In this document: piece by piece, positions 17,620-25,893 of the stretch
Numbering within the stretch: position 1 is the stretch's first letter
Layout of the letters: each line of letters opens with the position of its first letter
NCBI GenBank assembly: GCA_944332295.1
Contig: CALVJR010000008.1
Location: 1 to 48,816 of the forward strand
Direction: 5' to 3'
Source: an uncultured Bacilli bacterium
GTDB taxonomy: Bacteria; Bacillota_I; Bacilli_A; RF39; UBA660
Length of the DNA: 48,816 nt
Made by a program: the position numbers and the translations under genes
The notes under the pieces: model-generated
Told to the model about the DNA's origin: nothing
What the model saw: only the letters and a program-made list of their open reading frames with translations
Databases searched by the model: none

Positions 17620-17730
17620 ATGAGAGTTCTCCTTTCTATCTATATTATATTATTATTTACCATTATTGTCAAAAATTACTTTGTATAGTAATTTTTTTGA
17701 TTTTTCCTTAGTTTATTACTATAATAAAAC

Positions 17731-17806
17731 AGATTTGATTTAGAACATTTTAATTCTTAATCAAATCTATTTCATATTACTATAGTTTCGTTTTCTATAT
17801 TATAGG
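17731..17806. repeat. Hairpin plus degenerate tRNA-His/att-like site
   Basis: A long inverted repeat (AGATTTGATT...AATCAAATCT, about 17731-17768) is followed by TATAGGGCGAT (about 17798-17808). The order poly(A), hairpin, then GGGCG resembles the sites at 31.1, 33.27 and 41.95 kb. The next 40 nt (...TTAAGTAAAAATCGAT) resemble the flank of the 33.28-kb site. It is more degenerate than the others, so membership is uncertain. Confidence 0.35.
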
Positions 17807-17858
17807 GCGATGAAAATCATCTTTTAAAATCATTAAGTAAAAATCGATTCCTTGGATT

Positions 17859-17893
17859 GTATGTTAGCTCTGATTGAGGAAAATTGCAAGTAT
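17859..17893 (+). repeat. Direct repeat copy 1 (partner at 19961-19995)
   Basis: GTATGTTAGCTCTGATT is identical to the second copy. The following bases (GAGGAAAATTGCAAGTA versus TAAGAAGATTACAAGTA) are mostly conserved, and similarity runs on with a small insertion into AAGTTTCT. The two copies flank the membrane-protein gene 18040-19830. Confidence 0.7.
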
Positions 17894-18037
17894 AAGTTTC
17901 TTAATCCAACAATTAAATTTACTGGTATGCAAGCAACTATAAATACCATTGTCTATCGCCTCAAGAAACAAATCAATTTTGACACACTTTGAGATTTTAC
18001 AGAGGCTCTTTCTTTGGCAATCTTTATTTTTGTCTAG
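17861..18037 (+). pseudogene. Small unidentified gene remnant
   Basis: On the plus strand a frame from ATG 17861 reads MLALIEENCKYKFLNP, TIKFTGMQATINTIVYRL and KKQINFDTL before TGA (17990-17992), then continues DFTEALSLAIFIFV to TAG (18035-18037). The sequence looks coding but has no promoter or complete start. The opal codon (CGA to TGA would restore Arg) suggests decay. It could be the tail of a transposase or other mobile gene; I cannot place the family. Confidence 0.35.
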
Positions 18038-18039
18038 AG

Positions 18040-19830
18040 TCAAATCTTATCTATAATATATTCCTTTATCAAATTGTTATAATTCCTTTCTTTGTGATGC
18101 TGTACTTTTATTTTTACATTATATTTTTTACTTAATTTCATAAAATATTGATTAATTAGCGACTCATCAAAATTAAATATATATTCAAGAAATAATTTGT
18201 CTTTTGATTTTTCTTCTACACAATTTTTAATAATATAATCATAGTCATCTTGTAACTGATTTATTAGTTTATCTTTTTTCCATAAATCTAGATGAAGAAA
18301 TATTTTATCTAATTCCTTATGAATAATATTTTTGCAATATTTAAAGTCTATCCCATAATAGTCACTATAAATATTTTTATCCATTTTGTTTTGTTGCATT
18401 TTAATTAAAGATAATAGCATACAATGTATTGCAAAACTCATTTCATCTCCATTAATATTCATTTCAAGAAATAATTCAAACGAGCTTTCATCTTTATTTT
18501 TTAATGTTCTAAGTAATAGTAATGCTGTCGCTTGTCCTACAATACATGGAGGCATTTCTCTTTTTTTGGGTTTTGTATATTCAAACGAATAATTTGATAT
18601 ATCTCTTATAATGTTACATCCGTTATGAGCAGACATTCTAAATATTTCATGTAATTTAGTATAGCAATTGATTTTTTCTGCGTAGCTCAAATATTTATTA
18701 GTATAGATTTTATCATAAATTTTTTCAAAATATTTACTATTATGATGAAGAAGATATCCTTCTATCACTTCTGAAAAGCTAGTGTATGTATAATCATTTG
18801 TTAAAGCATAATGCTCTTGAATTTCTATATTAGTTATTATTGAAGATAATCTATCTAAATATTTTTTTACTTCATATTCGTTTTTGAGATCTGCTATTTT
18901 GTTAGTTAAGTCATCAAATATATAATCTATATTGTTGTAAGGAATATAAATATTATGAAAATTGAATCTTGAAAGCAACCAACTGTAACATTGCATTGCT
19001 CTAATAACTTCACCATAATATAAGAAATGTTCTATTATTTCAACGAAATCATTAATAATTGACGGAGCATAACTCATATTTAAATGATAGTTTTGCACAT
19101 CTTTTGGAATATTAAATAATAACCTATCAATAACATTTTCATACATGTACACATTTTTCATATATGAAATGTTTTTTTCAGCAATTAACCCAATGGTATT
19201 ATCTTTTAAGTTAAACAATAATTTATTTTCATAAGCCCGTGGTGGAATATTATTAATTATATTATTTTTAGCTTCATTATAATATTTACAATAAAGTCGC
19301 TTTATATATTTTCTTGTTGTTAAAAATATTGTTCCAATTTTATTAATTATATATATTAAAATATAAATAGATAAGAAAAAGAGCATGATTAATATATTAG
19401 CAGATTTTTTATTAATCATTAGTATAATATTAATAATCATTATTGTATATAAAGCAAACATAGGTATATAAAATCCTTGAAGTTTCTTTCCAAAAAGCAA
19501 ATCTGTTTCTTTTTCTCCCAAAATATATTTGCTTTCTATACTTGCAATTAATGATAAAACTGCGGTTGTTAAAAAAGTACTGCTAATTTGTGCAATAACC
19601 AAATCTTTATACATTTCTTTATATTTTATTAAATTAATTTCTATGGTAAAATTTTCTTTAATAGAAACAACTCCTACCATAGAGAGTATATAGAAAAAAC
19701 TAATTAATACCATAATTATCATAAATAAATGGTTAATACAATCTAACATTGGTGTTATTCTATGTTCATTTTTTAAATACCAGTTTTTTATATTCCATTT
19801 TATTTTTTTTAATCTTCGTCCTACCTTCAT
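18040..19830 (-). CDS. Membrane-anchored protein of unknown function, 596 aa
   Basis: A family I do not recognise. A basic N-terminus (MKVGRRLKKIKWNIK) precedes four hydrophobic segments at about 34-55, 78-98, 119-140 and 144-163. A long soluble domain of about 420 residues follows, mostly helical and rich in Tyr, Asn and Lys, with TPR-like spacing. No enzyme motif is visible. The design (short membrane anchor plus large cytosolic helical domain), the position next to a restriction-modification operon and the flanking 35-bp direct repeats suggest a moron-like accessory gene, possibly a defence effector. That is inference from context. Confidence 0.65.
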   Translation of the reverse strand: MKVGRRLKKIKWNIKNWYLKNEHRITPMLDCINHLFMIIMVLISFFYILSMVGVVSIKENFTIEINLIKYKEMYKDLVIAQISSTFLTTAVLSLIASIESKYILGEKETDLLFGKKLQGFYIPMFALYTIMIINIILMINKKSANILIMLFFLSIYILIYIINKIGTIFLTTRKYIKRLYCKYYNEAKNNIINNIPPRAYENKLLFNLKDNTIGLIAEKNISYMKNVYMYENVIDRLLFNIPKDVQNYHLNMSYAPSIINDFVEIIEHFLYYGEVIRAMQCYSWLLSRFNFHNIYIPYNNIDYIFDDLTNKIADLKNEYEVKKYLDRLSSIITNIEIQEHYALTNDYTYTSFSEVIEGYLLHHNSKYFEKIYDKIYTNKYLSYAEKINCYTKLHEIFRMSAHNGCNIIRDISNYSFEYTKPKKREMPPCIVGQATALLLLRTLKNKDESSFELFLEMNINGDEMSFAIHCMLLSLIKMQQNKMDKNIYSDYYGIDFKYCKNIIHKELDKIFLHLDLWKKDKLINQLQDDYDYIIKNCVEEKSKDKLFLEYIFNFDESLINQYFMKLSKKYNVKIKVQHHKERNYNNLIKEYIIDKI

Positions 19831-19960
19831 ATGCTATCCATCCCCCAAAAAGCATTAATTAACTTGAAATATTTCTTTTAACAATTTCCAATTCTCATTT
19901 TTTATACCTTTTGTATATATAGTTTTACTAAAAATATTTAGAAAAATTAATTTCGTGCGT

Positions 19961-19995
19961 GTATGTTAGCTCTGATTTAAGAAGATTACAAGTAC
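19961..19995 (+). repeat. Direct repeat copy 2
   Basis: This copy begins GTATGTTAGCTCTGATT and ends just before the stop codon of the DpnII-like endonuclease gene, whose last codons lie in its extended similarity. See copy 1 at 17859-17893. Confidence 0.7.
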
Positions 19996-19997
19996 AC

Positions 19998-20849
19998 TTA
20001 TAAAGTTTCTAAAATACCATGTTCTAAGTCATCAATATTATACATTGTTTCTAGCTCATTAAATGTTTCCTCTAAATTTTTTCTAGCACTATTCCAACCG
20101 GTGCCATCAGTAAACCATATAAATGTTACACCTTCAACTTTTTTAGATTCTTGTGCTAACATTTTATAACTTCTCGCAGTTTCATTTAATTTAGAGCCAC
20201 CACTAGAATAAAAATTTGTTTCTATCACATATACTTGATTATCGTTTTTTAGAACAAAATCAAATCTTTTTGTTGAAACATTGTTTCCTGACATCGCACT
20301 TAAGTCAAGGTTCCACTTCTTTTCTATATCTTTTAAATACATTTCTTTAAAATAATTAACATCTTTCTTATAACCTGCTTTGATTATATATGATTCAACT
20401 AGATTTTCCATTAGATGTCCACCGCGATTTTTTCTGCCATTAGAATCTAGACCGACCTCAATTCCTAAAACATAATCATATAAATTATTTATAATATGAT
20501 TTTGTAGTAAATCAAATAGACCACTTTCTCTCATAAATCTAATATAATCTTTCATGGAATAAACCATTTTATCAAACTTAAATAAATATTCATTTATTTC
20601 GTCTTTAACAAATATTTCTCTTGAGCGAACTGCAAGTAGTAACGGAATACATTCTAAAGTTTCAGGATATTTAATTAAGATATTTTGAAATTCTTCTTCA
20701 ATATTTTTACTGCCAATCAATGAATTTAATATATTAAGCTCTACCTTTACTTTATCAACATTTTTGTATATCTTTTCAAAATCAACATAGTAAGTGTAAT
20801 TTGATATACTTGTTTTAAATTTACTTAACCACTCATTAAAATTTCTCAT
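19998..20849 (-). CDS. dpnB: DpnII/MboI-type restriction endonuclease (GATC)
   Basis: A 283-residue type II endonuclease of the DpnII family. It starts FNEWLSKFKTSISNYTYYVDF, as family members do, and contains PLLLAVRSREI, GIEVGLDSNGRKNRGG then HLMENLVES, and the catalytic region KRFDFVLKNDNQVYVIETNF then YSSGGSKLNETARSY (PD-(D/E)xK type: Asp and ExN/K). The family cuts unmethylated GATC. It is the last gene of an operon with two adenine methyltransferases, as in the streptococcal dpnM-dpnA-dpnB system. The length matches the family. Its C-terminus runs into the direct repeat. Confidence 0.93.
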   Translation of the reverse strand: MRNFNEWLSKFKTSISNYTYYVDFEKIYKNVDKVKVELNILNSLIGSKNIEEEFQNILIKYPETLECIPLLLAVRSREIFVKDEINEYLFKFDKMVYSMKDYIRFMRESGLFDLLQNHIINNLYDYVLGIEVGLDSNGRKNRGGHLMENLVESYIIKAGYKKDVNYFKEMYLKDIEKKWNLDLSAMSGNNVSTKRFDFVLKNDNQVYVIETNFYSSGGSKLNETARSYKMLAQESKKVEGVTFIWFTDGTGWNSARKNLEETFNELETMYNIDDLEHGILETL

Positions 20850-20855
20850 CGAAAC

Positions 20856-21083
20856 TCACCCCTCCAATTTATATGCATGTGCAATTTCTTTAGTAACTAA
20901 ATTAGTTATTAATAAATCATATGGTTGTATTACATTTTTGCCCTTGCTTTTTTGTATTTTAACATTTGTAGTTGGTAACCACAAGCATACAAATGTTGAA
21001 TCTCCAGGATACACAGAATAGCGTGTTGCTCCAATTGTTAATATCATATTTTCTGTATCAAATTCTTCTGATATAAAATTCAT
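20856..21083 (-). CDS. Small protein between dpnA and dpnB, 75 aa
   Basis: A 75-residue protein (ISEEFDTENMILTIGATRYS and following) with an all-beta appearance: alternating hydrophobic strands, PGDSTFVCLWLP and QPYDLLITNL. It has no known motif. Its ATG overlaps the dpnA-like stop by 4 nt (ATGA) and it ends 6 nt before the endonuclease gene, so it is an integral operon member. It may be a controller, inhibitor or subunit of the restriction system; nothing in the sequence decides this. The classical DpnII operon lacks it. Confidence 0.65.
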   Translation of the reverse strand: MNFISEEFDTENMILTIGATRYSVYPGDSTFVCLWLPTTNVKIQKSKGKNVIQPYDLLITNLVTKEIAHAYKLEG

Positions 21084-21853
21084 TTTTTATCACTCTCCTT
21101 TCTTCTAATCGTTAAATCTAAGTATTCTTTTTCTTTTTCGATGCCAATATATTGTCTATTTAATCTACTAGCAACAATTCCAGTTGTACCACTACCATTA
21201 AAAGGGTCCAGAATTAAATCTCCTTCATCAGTTGATGCTAATATTATTTTTTCTAATATTACCATTGGTTTTTGTGTTGGATGTTTTCCACATTTCTTCT
21301 CACTTGGTTTAGTCAAAGCAGATTCCCAAACGTCCTTCATTTGTTTACCACCATTTATCTTCTTCATTAACTCATAATTGAATTTATGTTTTGCTTTTTT
21401 TATGTCTTTTTGTGCCCATAAAATTGTTTCTGTAGAATGAACAAAACATCTACAACTTATATTAGGAGGTGGATTTAATTTTTTCCATGTAATGTTATTT
21501 ATAATTTTAAATCCTTCTTGTTCTAATGCCATACCAATTGAATATATATTATGCATAGTACCGCTAATCCATATTGTTCCATCATCTTTTAACACTTGAT
21601 AACATAGTTTAATCCAATTTCTATTGAATGTATGCTTTTCCTCAATATTTTTCTTCTCATCCCATTTTCCCTTGTTAACTGAAACCATTTTTCCACTATT
21701 ACATGTTATACCATCTCCTGATAAAAAATAAGGAGGATCGGCAAATATCATATCAATACTTTGTGGTTCAATATTTTTAAGTATTTTCAGTGAATCACCT
21801 TGTATGAGTTTAAACTGCTGTTTATCATAATAGTATTTTATTTTATTTAGCAC
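21080..21853 (-). CDS. dpnA: DpnA-type N6-adenine DNA methyltransferase
   Basis: A 257-residue beta-class methyltransferase. The catalytic motif IV MIFADPPYFLSGDG lies near residue 36-49 and the SAM-binding motif FNGSGTTGIVASRLN near the C-terminus, the order (IV before I) typical of this class. TWKKLNPPPNISCRCFVHST and KCGKHPTQKP are shared with DpnA/MboI-type enzymes. DpnA methylates adenine in GATC, including on single-stranded DNA entering by transformation. It protects host DNA together with the DpnM-type enzyme upstream. Confidence 0.92.
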   Translation of the reverse strand: MLNKIKYYYDKQQFKLIQGDSLKILKNIEPQSIDMIFADPPYFLSGDGITCNSGKMVSVNKGKWDEKKNIEEKHTFNRNWIKLCYQVLKDDGTIWISGTMHNIYSIGMALEQEGFKIINNITWKKLNPPPNISCRCFVHSTETILWAQKDIKKAKHKFNYELMKKINGGKQMKDVWESALTKPSEKKCGKHPTQKPMVILEKIILASTDEGDLILDPFNGSGTTGIVASRLNRQYIGIEKEKEYLDLTIRRKESDKK

Positions 21854-21906
21854 ATTACTACCTCCAGTGTATAATCTTATAATAAGAAAAATAATTTATC
21901 ATAAAA

Positions 21907-22458
21907 CTATTCTTCTAGCATCTGTTGATGCGTTAATTGATAAAATCTTTTTGTAGATTCTGCATCATTTGCTATATTTGCCATAGCTAAAATATAGTCT
22001 ATATTCGTTTTAGAATCAGTTGGTATCTTAGCTTCGATAGTTTTTCTTAAAAGTAAAGTTAGCGGTTCTCCAATGGCTTGTTTATAATTAAAACCAATTA
22101 ACTGCATAATAGTTAAAGTTTCTACAGATAAAATCTTTTTAAATTGTTCTAACTGTTCTTTATCATCTTCCGGAATCAAACCAGATAATATTGGTAATAA
22201 GTTATCTGTAATGTATTTTATATCAGCTTCTGTTATTTTTTGGGCAACTAGTTCTTGTTCATATGCTTGAGCTATACTTTGAATTTCTGACTTATCATTT
22301 AATAAATCATATATTATTTCTTCAAGTTCACTAATTGTTTCTTTATATTCCTTTTTTGATTTAGCAGCTTTTATTTTTGTACTAATTATACTAGCACCGT
22401 TTCTAGTAGCTGCTTCTACTAAGTTTGCACCTAATTGTGCAATAATTGGATTGTTCAT
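21907..22458 (-). CDS. Hypothetical protein within the DpnII operon, 183 aa
   Basis: A 183-residue helical acidic protein (PIIAQLGANLVEAATRNGAS at the start; a coiled segment ISELEEIIYDLLND; then LLPILSGLIPEDDKEQLEQF). I know no family for it. It sits between the dpnM-like and dpnA-like genes, 36 nt and 53 nt away, so it is part of the operon. The alanine/glycine-rich amphipathic N-terminus could be a membrane-associating or oligomerising helix. It is an unexpected insertion in an otherwise standard gene order. Confidence 0.65.
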   Translation of the reverse strand: MNNPIIAQLGANLVEAATRNGASIISTKIKAAKSKKEYKETISELEEIIYDLLNDKSEIQSIAQAYEQELVAQKITEADIKYITDNLLPILSGLIPEDDKEQLEQFKKILSVETLTIMQLIGFNYKQAIGEPLTLLLRKTIEAKIPTDSKTNIDYILAMANIANDAESTKRFYQLTHQQMLEE

Positions 22459-22494
22459 TTTATCACCTCTAAATATATTATATAGCCTTAACTA

Positions 22495-23343
22495 TTAGAA
22501 TCCTTCTTTATTTTGAAAATTTGTAATAATAACTTCTTCTACTTTTCCACGCTTTTTGCCATTTGAATTAATATTTCTTTTAGCTTCAATTACATGAATA
22601 TTATAATCCTTATAAAGTTCATTTATTAACTTTGTGTTATGATTAGATAACATTACATAGCACCCTCGTTCTGATAAATCTTTAAACACTTTAGCAAGTC
22701 TCTTCTGTTCCTCTTTTCCGAATCCATTTTCAGTATAACTATTAAAAGTAGATGTATCAGAGTCATACGGTGGATCAAAATAAACAAAATCTCCCTTTTT
22801 AGCATCTTTTACGGCTTCTTCGAAGTCAACTGATAAGATTTTTACGTCATTATAATTTAAATATCCACATATAATACCTAGGTTTTGTCCTTCATAAGTA
22901 TTTATTTTTGTTTTTTTACCAAAAGGGACATTAAATTCATTTTTACTATTTACTCTATACAACCCATTAAAACATGCTTTATTTAAATAAATTGTACGAG
23001 CAGCTCTCTTATAATCCGCTAATCTATTAAATGTCTTTTTATCCCTATCTAAATTTCTAACTTGATAATAATATTCTTCAGAATGATTTGTTTCATGATG
23101 ATTTAATTCTCTACACATCGCTTCAAACTTTTTTTCATCTTTAATACATTCAAAAACATTTATAAGTTCCTTATTAAGATCATTGATAATAGCTTTTTTT
23201 GGTGATAATTCAAACAACAAAGCTCCGCCACCAACAAATGGCTCATAATATGCATTAAATTCATTAGGAACATATTGTTTTAATTTATCTATTATCTGTC
23301 TTTTTCCACCAGCCCATTTCACAAATGGTTTTCCTTTAATCAT
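22495..23343 (-). CDS. dpnM: DpnM/Dam-type N6-adenine DNA methyltransferase
   Basis: A 282-residue alpha-class methyltransferase (MethyltransfD12). Motif I is KPFVKWAGGKRQIIDKL at the N-terminus, the target-recognition domain lies in the middle (RTIYLNKACFNGLYRVN), and catalytic motif IV is GDFVYFDPPYDS (about 187-198). This is the Dam/DpnM order. It methylates adenine in duplex GATC and protects the chromosome from the DpnII-like nuclease. It is the first methylase gene of the operon, 13 nt after a zinc-ribbon protein gene. Confidence 0.95.
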   Translation of the reverse strand: MIKGKPFVKWAGGKRQIIDKLKQYVPNEFNAYYEPFVGGGALLFELSPKKAIINDLNKELINVFECIKDEKKFEAMCRELNHHETNHSEEYYYQVRNLDRDKKTFNRLADYKRAARTIYLNKACFNGLYRVNSKNEFNVPFGKKTKINTYEGQNLGIICGYLNYNDVKILSVDFEEAVKDAKKGDFVYFDPPYDSDTSTFNSYTENGFGKEEQKRLAKVFKDLSERGCYVMLSNHNTKLINELYKDYNIHVIEAKRNINSNGKKRGKVEEVIITNFQNKEGF

Positions 23344-23356
23344 GCCTTACCGCCTC

Positions 23357-24232
23357 CTATAAATTACTAATTTGTTTTGAAATATCTTGTCTTCTTTTCT
23401 GTTTTTCTTTCATTTCCAATTTATCTATTAAAATTTCTTCAATAGCATTTTTTAGAATAGGGAATATCTGTTGACATTCATCTTCAGATAAGTTATGTAC
23501 ACCATCACTTATTTTAGTATAAATAATATTAAAACCATGTTCAAATAGTATACTAGGTAGATGGTTTCTTATTTTTTTTAATTTGTTTTCCATTCGTAGT
23601 TTTTTAAAATCTTCTAAAGACAGATCTATACTTTCTTTATTCTCATTATATGTATCTAGTAATATTTTCTCAAAAATTCTTCTTAAATATATAATTGCTC
23701 CTATGCATGTATTAAAACTATATAATGAGCATGCGTTTTTATAATACCCTTCATATTCTTCATCTAACATTTTTAGAAAAGTTCTATTATTAATTTCTTC
23801 ATTAAGATCATATATAGAGGGGTATTGTCCTACCTTCATAATTGTTGAATCATCAATTTTTTTAAATATTACTAATAAATTATGTTCACAATCTGCTTGA
23901 GCTCTTACCGAAAAATAGTCTACTCCTGACAAGAATTCTTTTACTGAATTACAATACTGGATATTATTAGGCCCCCAATATACTTCTACGAATTCTGAAT
24001 TTTGGAAGCAAAAAATCCTTCTTTTTTTACATATTGGGCAAAATAATTCCAATCGATAATCATTATATGGGAAAATATCACACGTTTTGTTGCTGTTATC
24101 TAACTTTATTTTTTTGTATAATGGGTATAACATTAACTGTTCATTAAAAAAGTTATTAGGTGGGCATGAACTTCCTAACGTCTTTACCTTAAAACTAATA
24201 TCTTTATAATCTATAAACTCTTTTACCATCAA
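23357..24232 (-). CDS. Zinc-ribbon protein with DUF4145-like C-terminal helices
   Basis: A 291-residue protein. LELFCPICKKRRIFCFQ (about 60-76) is a zinc-knuckle half with partner residues in RAQADCEHN (about 112-120). The C-terminal part NACSLYSFNTCIGAIIYLRR then IFEKILLDTY resembles the paired helices of DUF4145 and HEPN-like proteins common in defence islands, but no RNxxxH is obvious. Translation probably begins at TTG 24230-24232, nine bases after GGAGG; the next codon is ATG. Close spacing to dpnM suggests that it is transcribed with the restriction-modification operon. Function unknown. Confidence 0.6.
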   Translation of the reverse strand: MMVKEFIDYKDISFKVKTLGSSCPPNNFFNEQLMLYPLYKKIKLDNSNKTCDIFPYNDYRLELFCPICKKRRIFCFQNSEFVEVYWGPNNIQYCNSVKEFLSGVDYFSVRAQADCEHNLLVIFKKIDDSTIMKVGQYPSIYDLNEEINNRTFLKMLDEEYEGYYKNACSLYSFNTCIGAIIYLRRIFEKILLDTYNENKESIDLSLEDFKKLRMENKLKKIRNHLPSILFEHGFNIIYTKISDGVHNLSEDECQQIFPILKNAIEEILIDKLEMKEKQKRRQDISKQISNL

Positions 24233-24326
24233 GTTATTTTACCTCCTTTTTTTACTATAAAATATAGCTGATTTTTACATTAATAATATTTTATCATATA
24301 AAAATTATTTTATAAAATATGTTATA

Positions 24327-24758
24327 CTATTTTTTCATGTGATGTCCTCCTCCATGCCATTCACCTGTCGCAAGCCATATTTCATAAAAATATAACCATT
24401 CTTGTGCCCAAGGAATAATAGTTTTGGCAATTGAAAGTGAATAATCAAATTCATGTGGCATATGCAAACACATTACAACCATTTGCTTTTCTGGATCGAT
24501 TTCAAAGTGGTGTGGAAAATCAGGCTTCTCTATACCAAGTATTTTTTCACCAATCATCATAACTTTAGGTCTAACTCCACTTTTGCATACTATTTTAATT
24601 TTATATTCTCTAGATAATGGTGTTGGCTTTATCATTCCAATCCAAATTAATCTATTTCTTTCAAACTTACATTCAGTACCCGGATATTCCTTTTGAATTA
24701 AGTATTTTTGAAATATAAGGGGTATCTCTTTCTTTCTAAAAAAACTTTTACTAATCAT
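24327..24758 (-). CDS. CBASS E2-like ubiquitin-conjugating-type protein (E2-only, short type II)
   Basis: A 143-residue protein of the prokaryotic E2 group found in CBASS operons that lack E1. QMVVMCLHMP places Cys97 as the likely catalytic cysteine, preceded by PDFPHHFEID. The end TIIPWAQEWLYFYEIWLATG then EWHGGGHH is the diagnostic C-terminal block of this family. Such E2 proteins form a thioester or amide with the cognate CD-NTase and prime its activity. The gene overlaps the CD-NTase gene by 8 nt. No E1 or JAB gene is present. Confidence 0.85.
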   Translation of the reverse strand: MISKSFFRKKEIPLIFQKYLIQKEYPGTECKFERNRLIWIGMIKPTPLSREYKIKIVCKSGVRPKVMMIGEKILGIEKPDFPHHFEIDPEKQMVVMCLHMPHEFDYSLSIAKTIIPWAQEWLYFYEIWLATGEWHGGGHHMKK

Positions 24759-25893
24759 AAAAAGTATGATCCTTTACTCTTTTATTATCATTATTTAAAT
24801 TTACTGTTAATCCATTTGTTAGGCCAGCAGAATATAATTTATTATTTTTTCTAGCTTTATACATTTCATCAGCATACGTAGTTATTGCGCGTTTAACAGG
24901 AGCCTCTCCTAGCACTTTTTCATAATGTTTACTAATTTCATCTATACCGACTTTTTTCAAAGGTAGAACAAGTAAATCATTTTTAGCTTGTTTAATCCAG
25001 CTTAATAATAAGTCATGCCTTATTGGATATTTTTTCCATTTATCTGCAAAATTTTCTTGACTCATAGTTGGATTTGCGACCCAATAATCTCCATCTTTTA
25101 TTTCTATATAATCCGCCATATGCGTCAGTATCGTTGATAATGCTTCAAAAAGGTTATTTTCGCCACAATATGCTTTAGCTGCTAATGTTGTAATAATGAT
25201 TGAAATTGGTGCATTATCTTTATCTCTTTGAAATAAAACATCTCTATGACGTTTTAGAATCTGAACAGCCATTTGCAGTGGTGTTTTCACTTGATATGTA
25301 GGAACATCTTTTATTTCTATTTTATTATTTAATGCAAACTCTTTTTTCTTTTCTTCTAAAATTTCTTTCATTTGTTGTTCAAACCAAGTATGATATCCGT
25401 ATGGATTGCTGTACTTATCCTCATACATAGTGTTATTAATTTTATGAGTTAATCTAACATCTGTTTTATCTGGCTCTTTATAAATACTTTTCGGAACGCA
25501 TGGAAGAATGTCCATATGAAACTCATTATATTGCATTTTCCAACATCTCTTTCCTTCACCTTCCTTTAAAATTTTTTCATAATATATTTTATTTTCTTTA
25601 AGTCTGTCCCCAACTATGTTTTTAATTTCTGATGCACTTAATTCTTGACCATTTTTAAGTAAACATACTAAATCTATATCGTAATCATCCTTATCAGAAA
25701 TTGGTTTGTTTGTTGTTCCTAAATTTATAGAACCTTGTGGCATAATTACTATTTCATATGGAATTCCCTCAGAAAGCCATTTGCCAACAGATTCGTAACT
25801 ATCAACAGCTTTATCAAGCATCGTTGGTGTAATACTTATTTCATATGCAATCTTTTTAAGAATTGTGTCAATTTGTTTTTCTTTATCAGTCAT
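24751..25893 (-). CDS. CD-NTase (cGAS/DncV-like nucleotidyltransferase) of CBASS
   Basis: A 380-residue SMODS-family nucleotidyltransferase. The active site is complete: PQGSINLGT (Gly54-Ser55), DDYDIDLVCLL (Asp72 and Asp74) and EFHMDILPCV (Asp128). On phage infection such enzymes make cyclic oligonucleotides that activate a dedicated effector. The C-terminus ends ...RVKDHTFYD, a likely tail for conjugation by the E2 protein, which in related systems joins the CD-NTase C-terminus to a target; here this is inference. It overlaps the Cap5 gene by 8 nt upstream and the E2 gene by 8 nt downstream, a compact three-gene operon. Confidence 0.95.
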   Translation of the reverse strand: MTDKEKQIDTILKKIAYEISITPTMLDKAVDSYESVGKWLSEGIPYEIVIMPQGSINLGTTNKPISDKDDYDIDLVCLLKNGQELSASEIKNIVGDRLKENKIYYEKILKEGEGKRCWKMQYNEFHMDILPCVPKSIYKEPDKTDVRLTHKINNTMYEDKYSNPYGYHTWFEQQMKEILEEKKKEFALNNKIEIKDVPTYQVKTPLQMAVQILKRHRDVLFQRDKDNAPISIIITTLAAKAYCGENNLFEALSTILTHMADYIEIKDGDYWVANPTMSQENFADKWKKYPIRHDLLLSWIKQAKNDLLVLPLKKVGIDEISKHYEKVLGEAPVKRAITTYADEMYKARKNNKLYSAGLTNGLTVNLNNDNKRVKDHTFYD

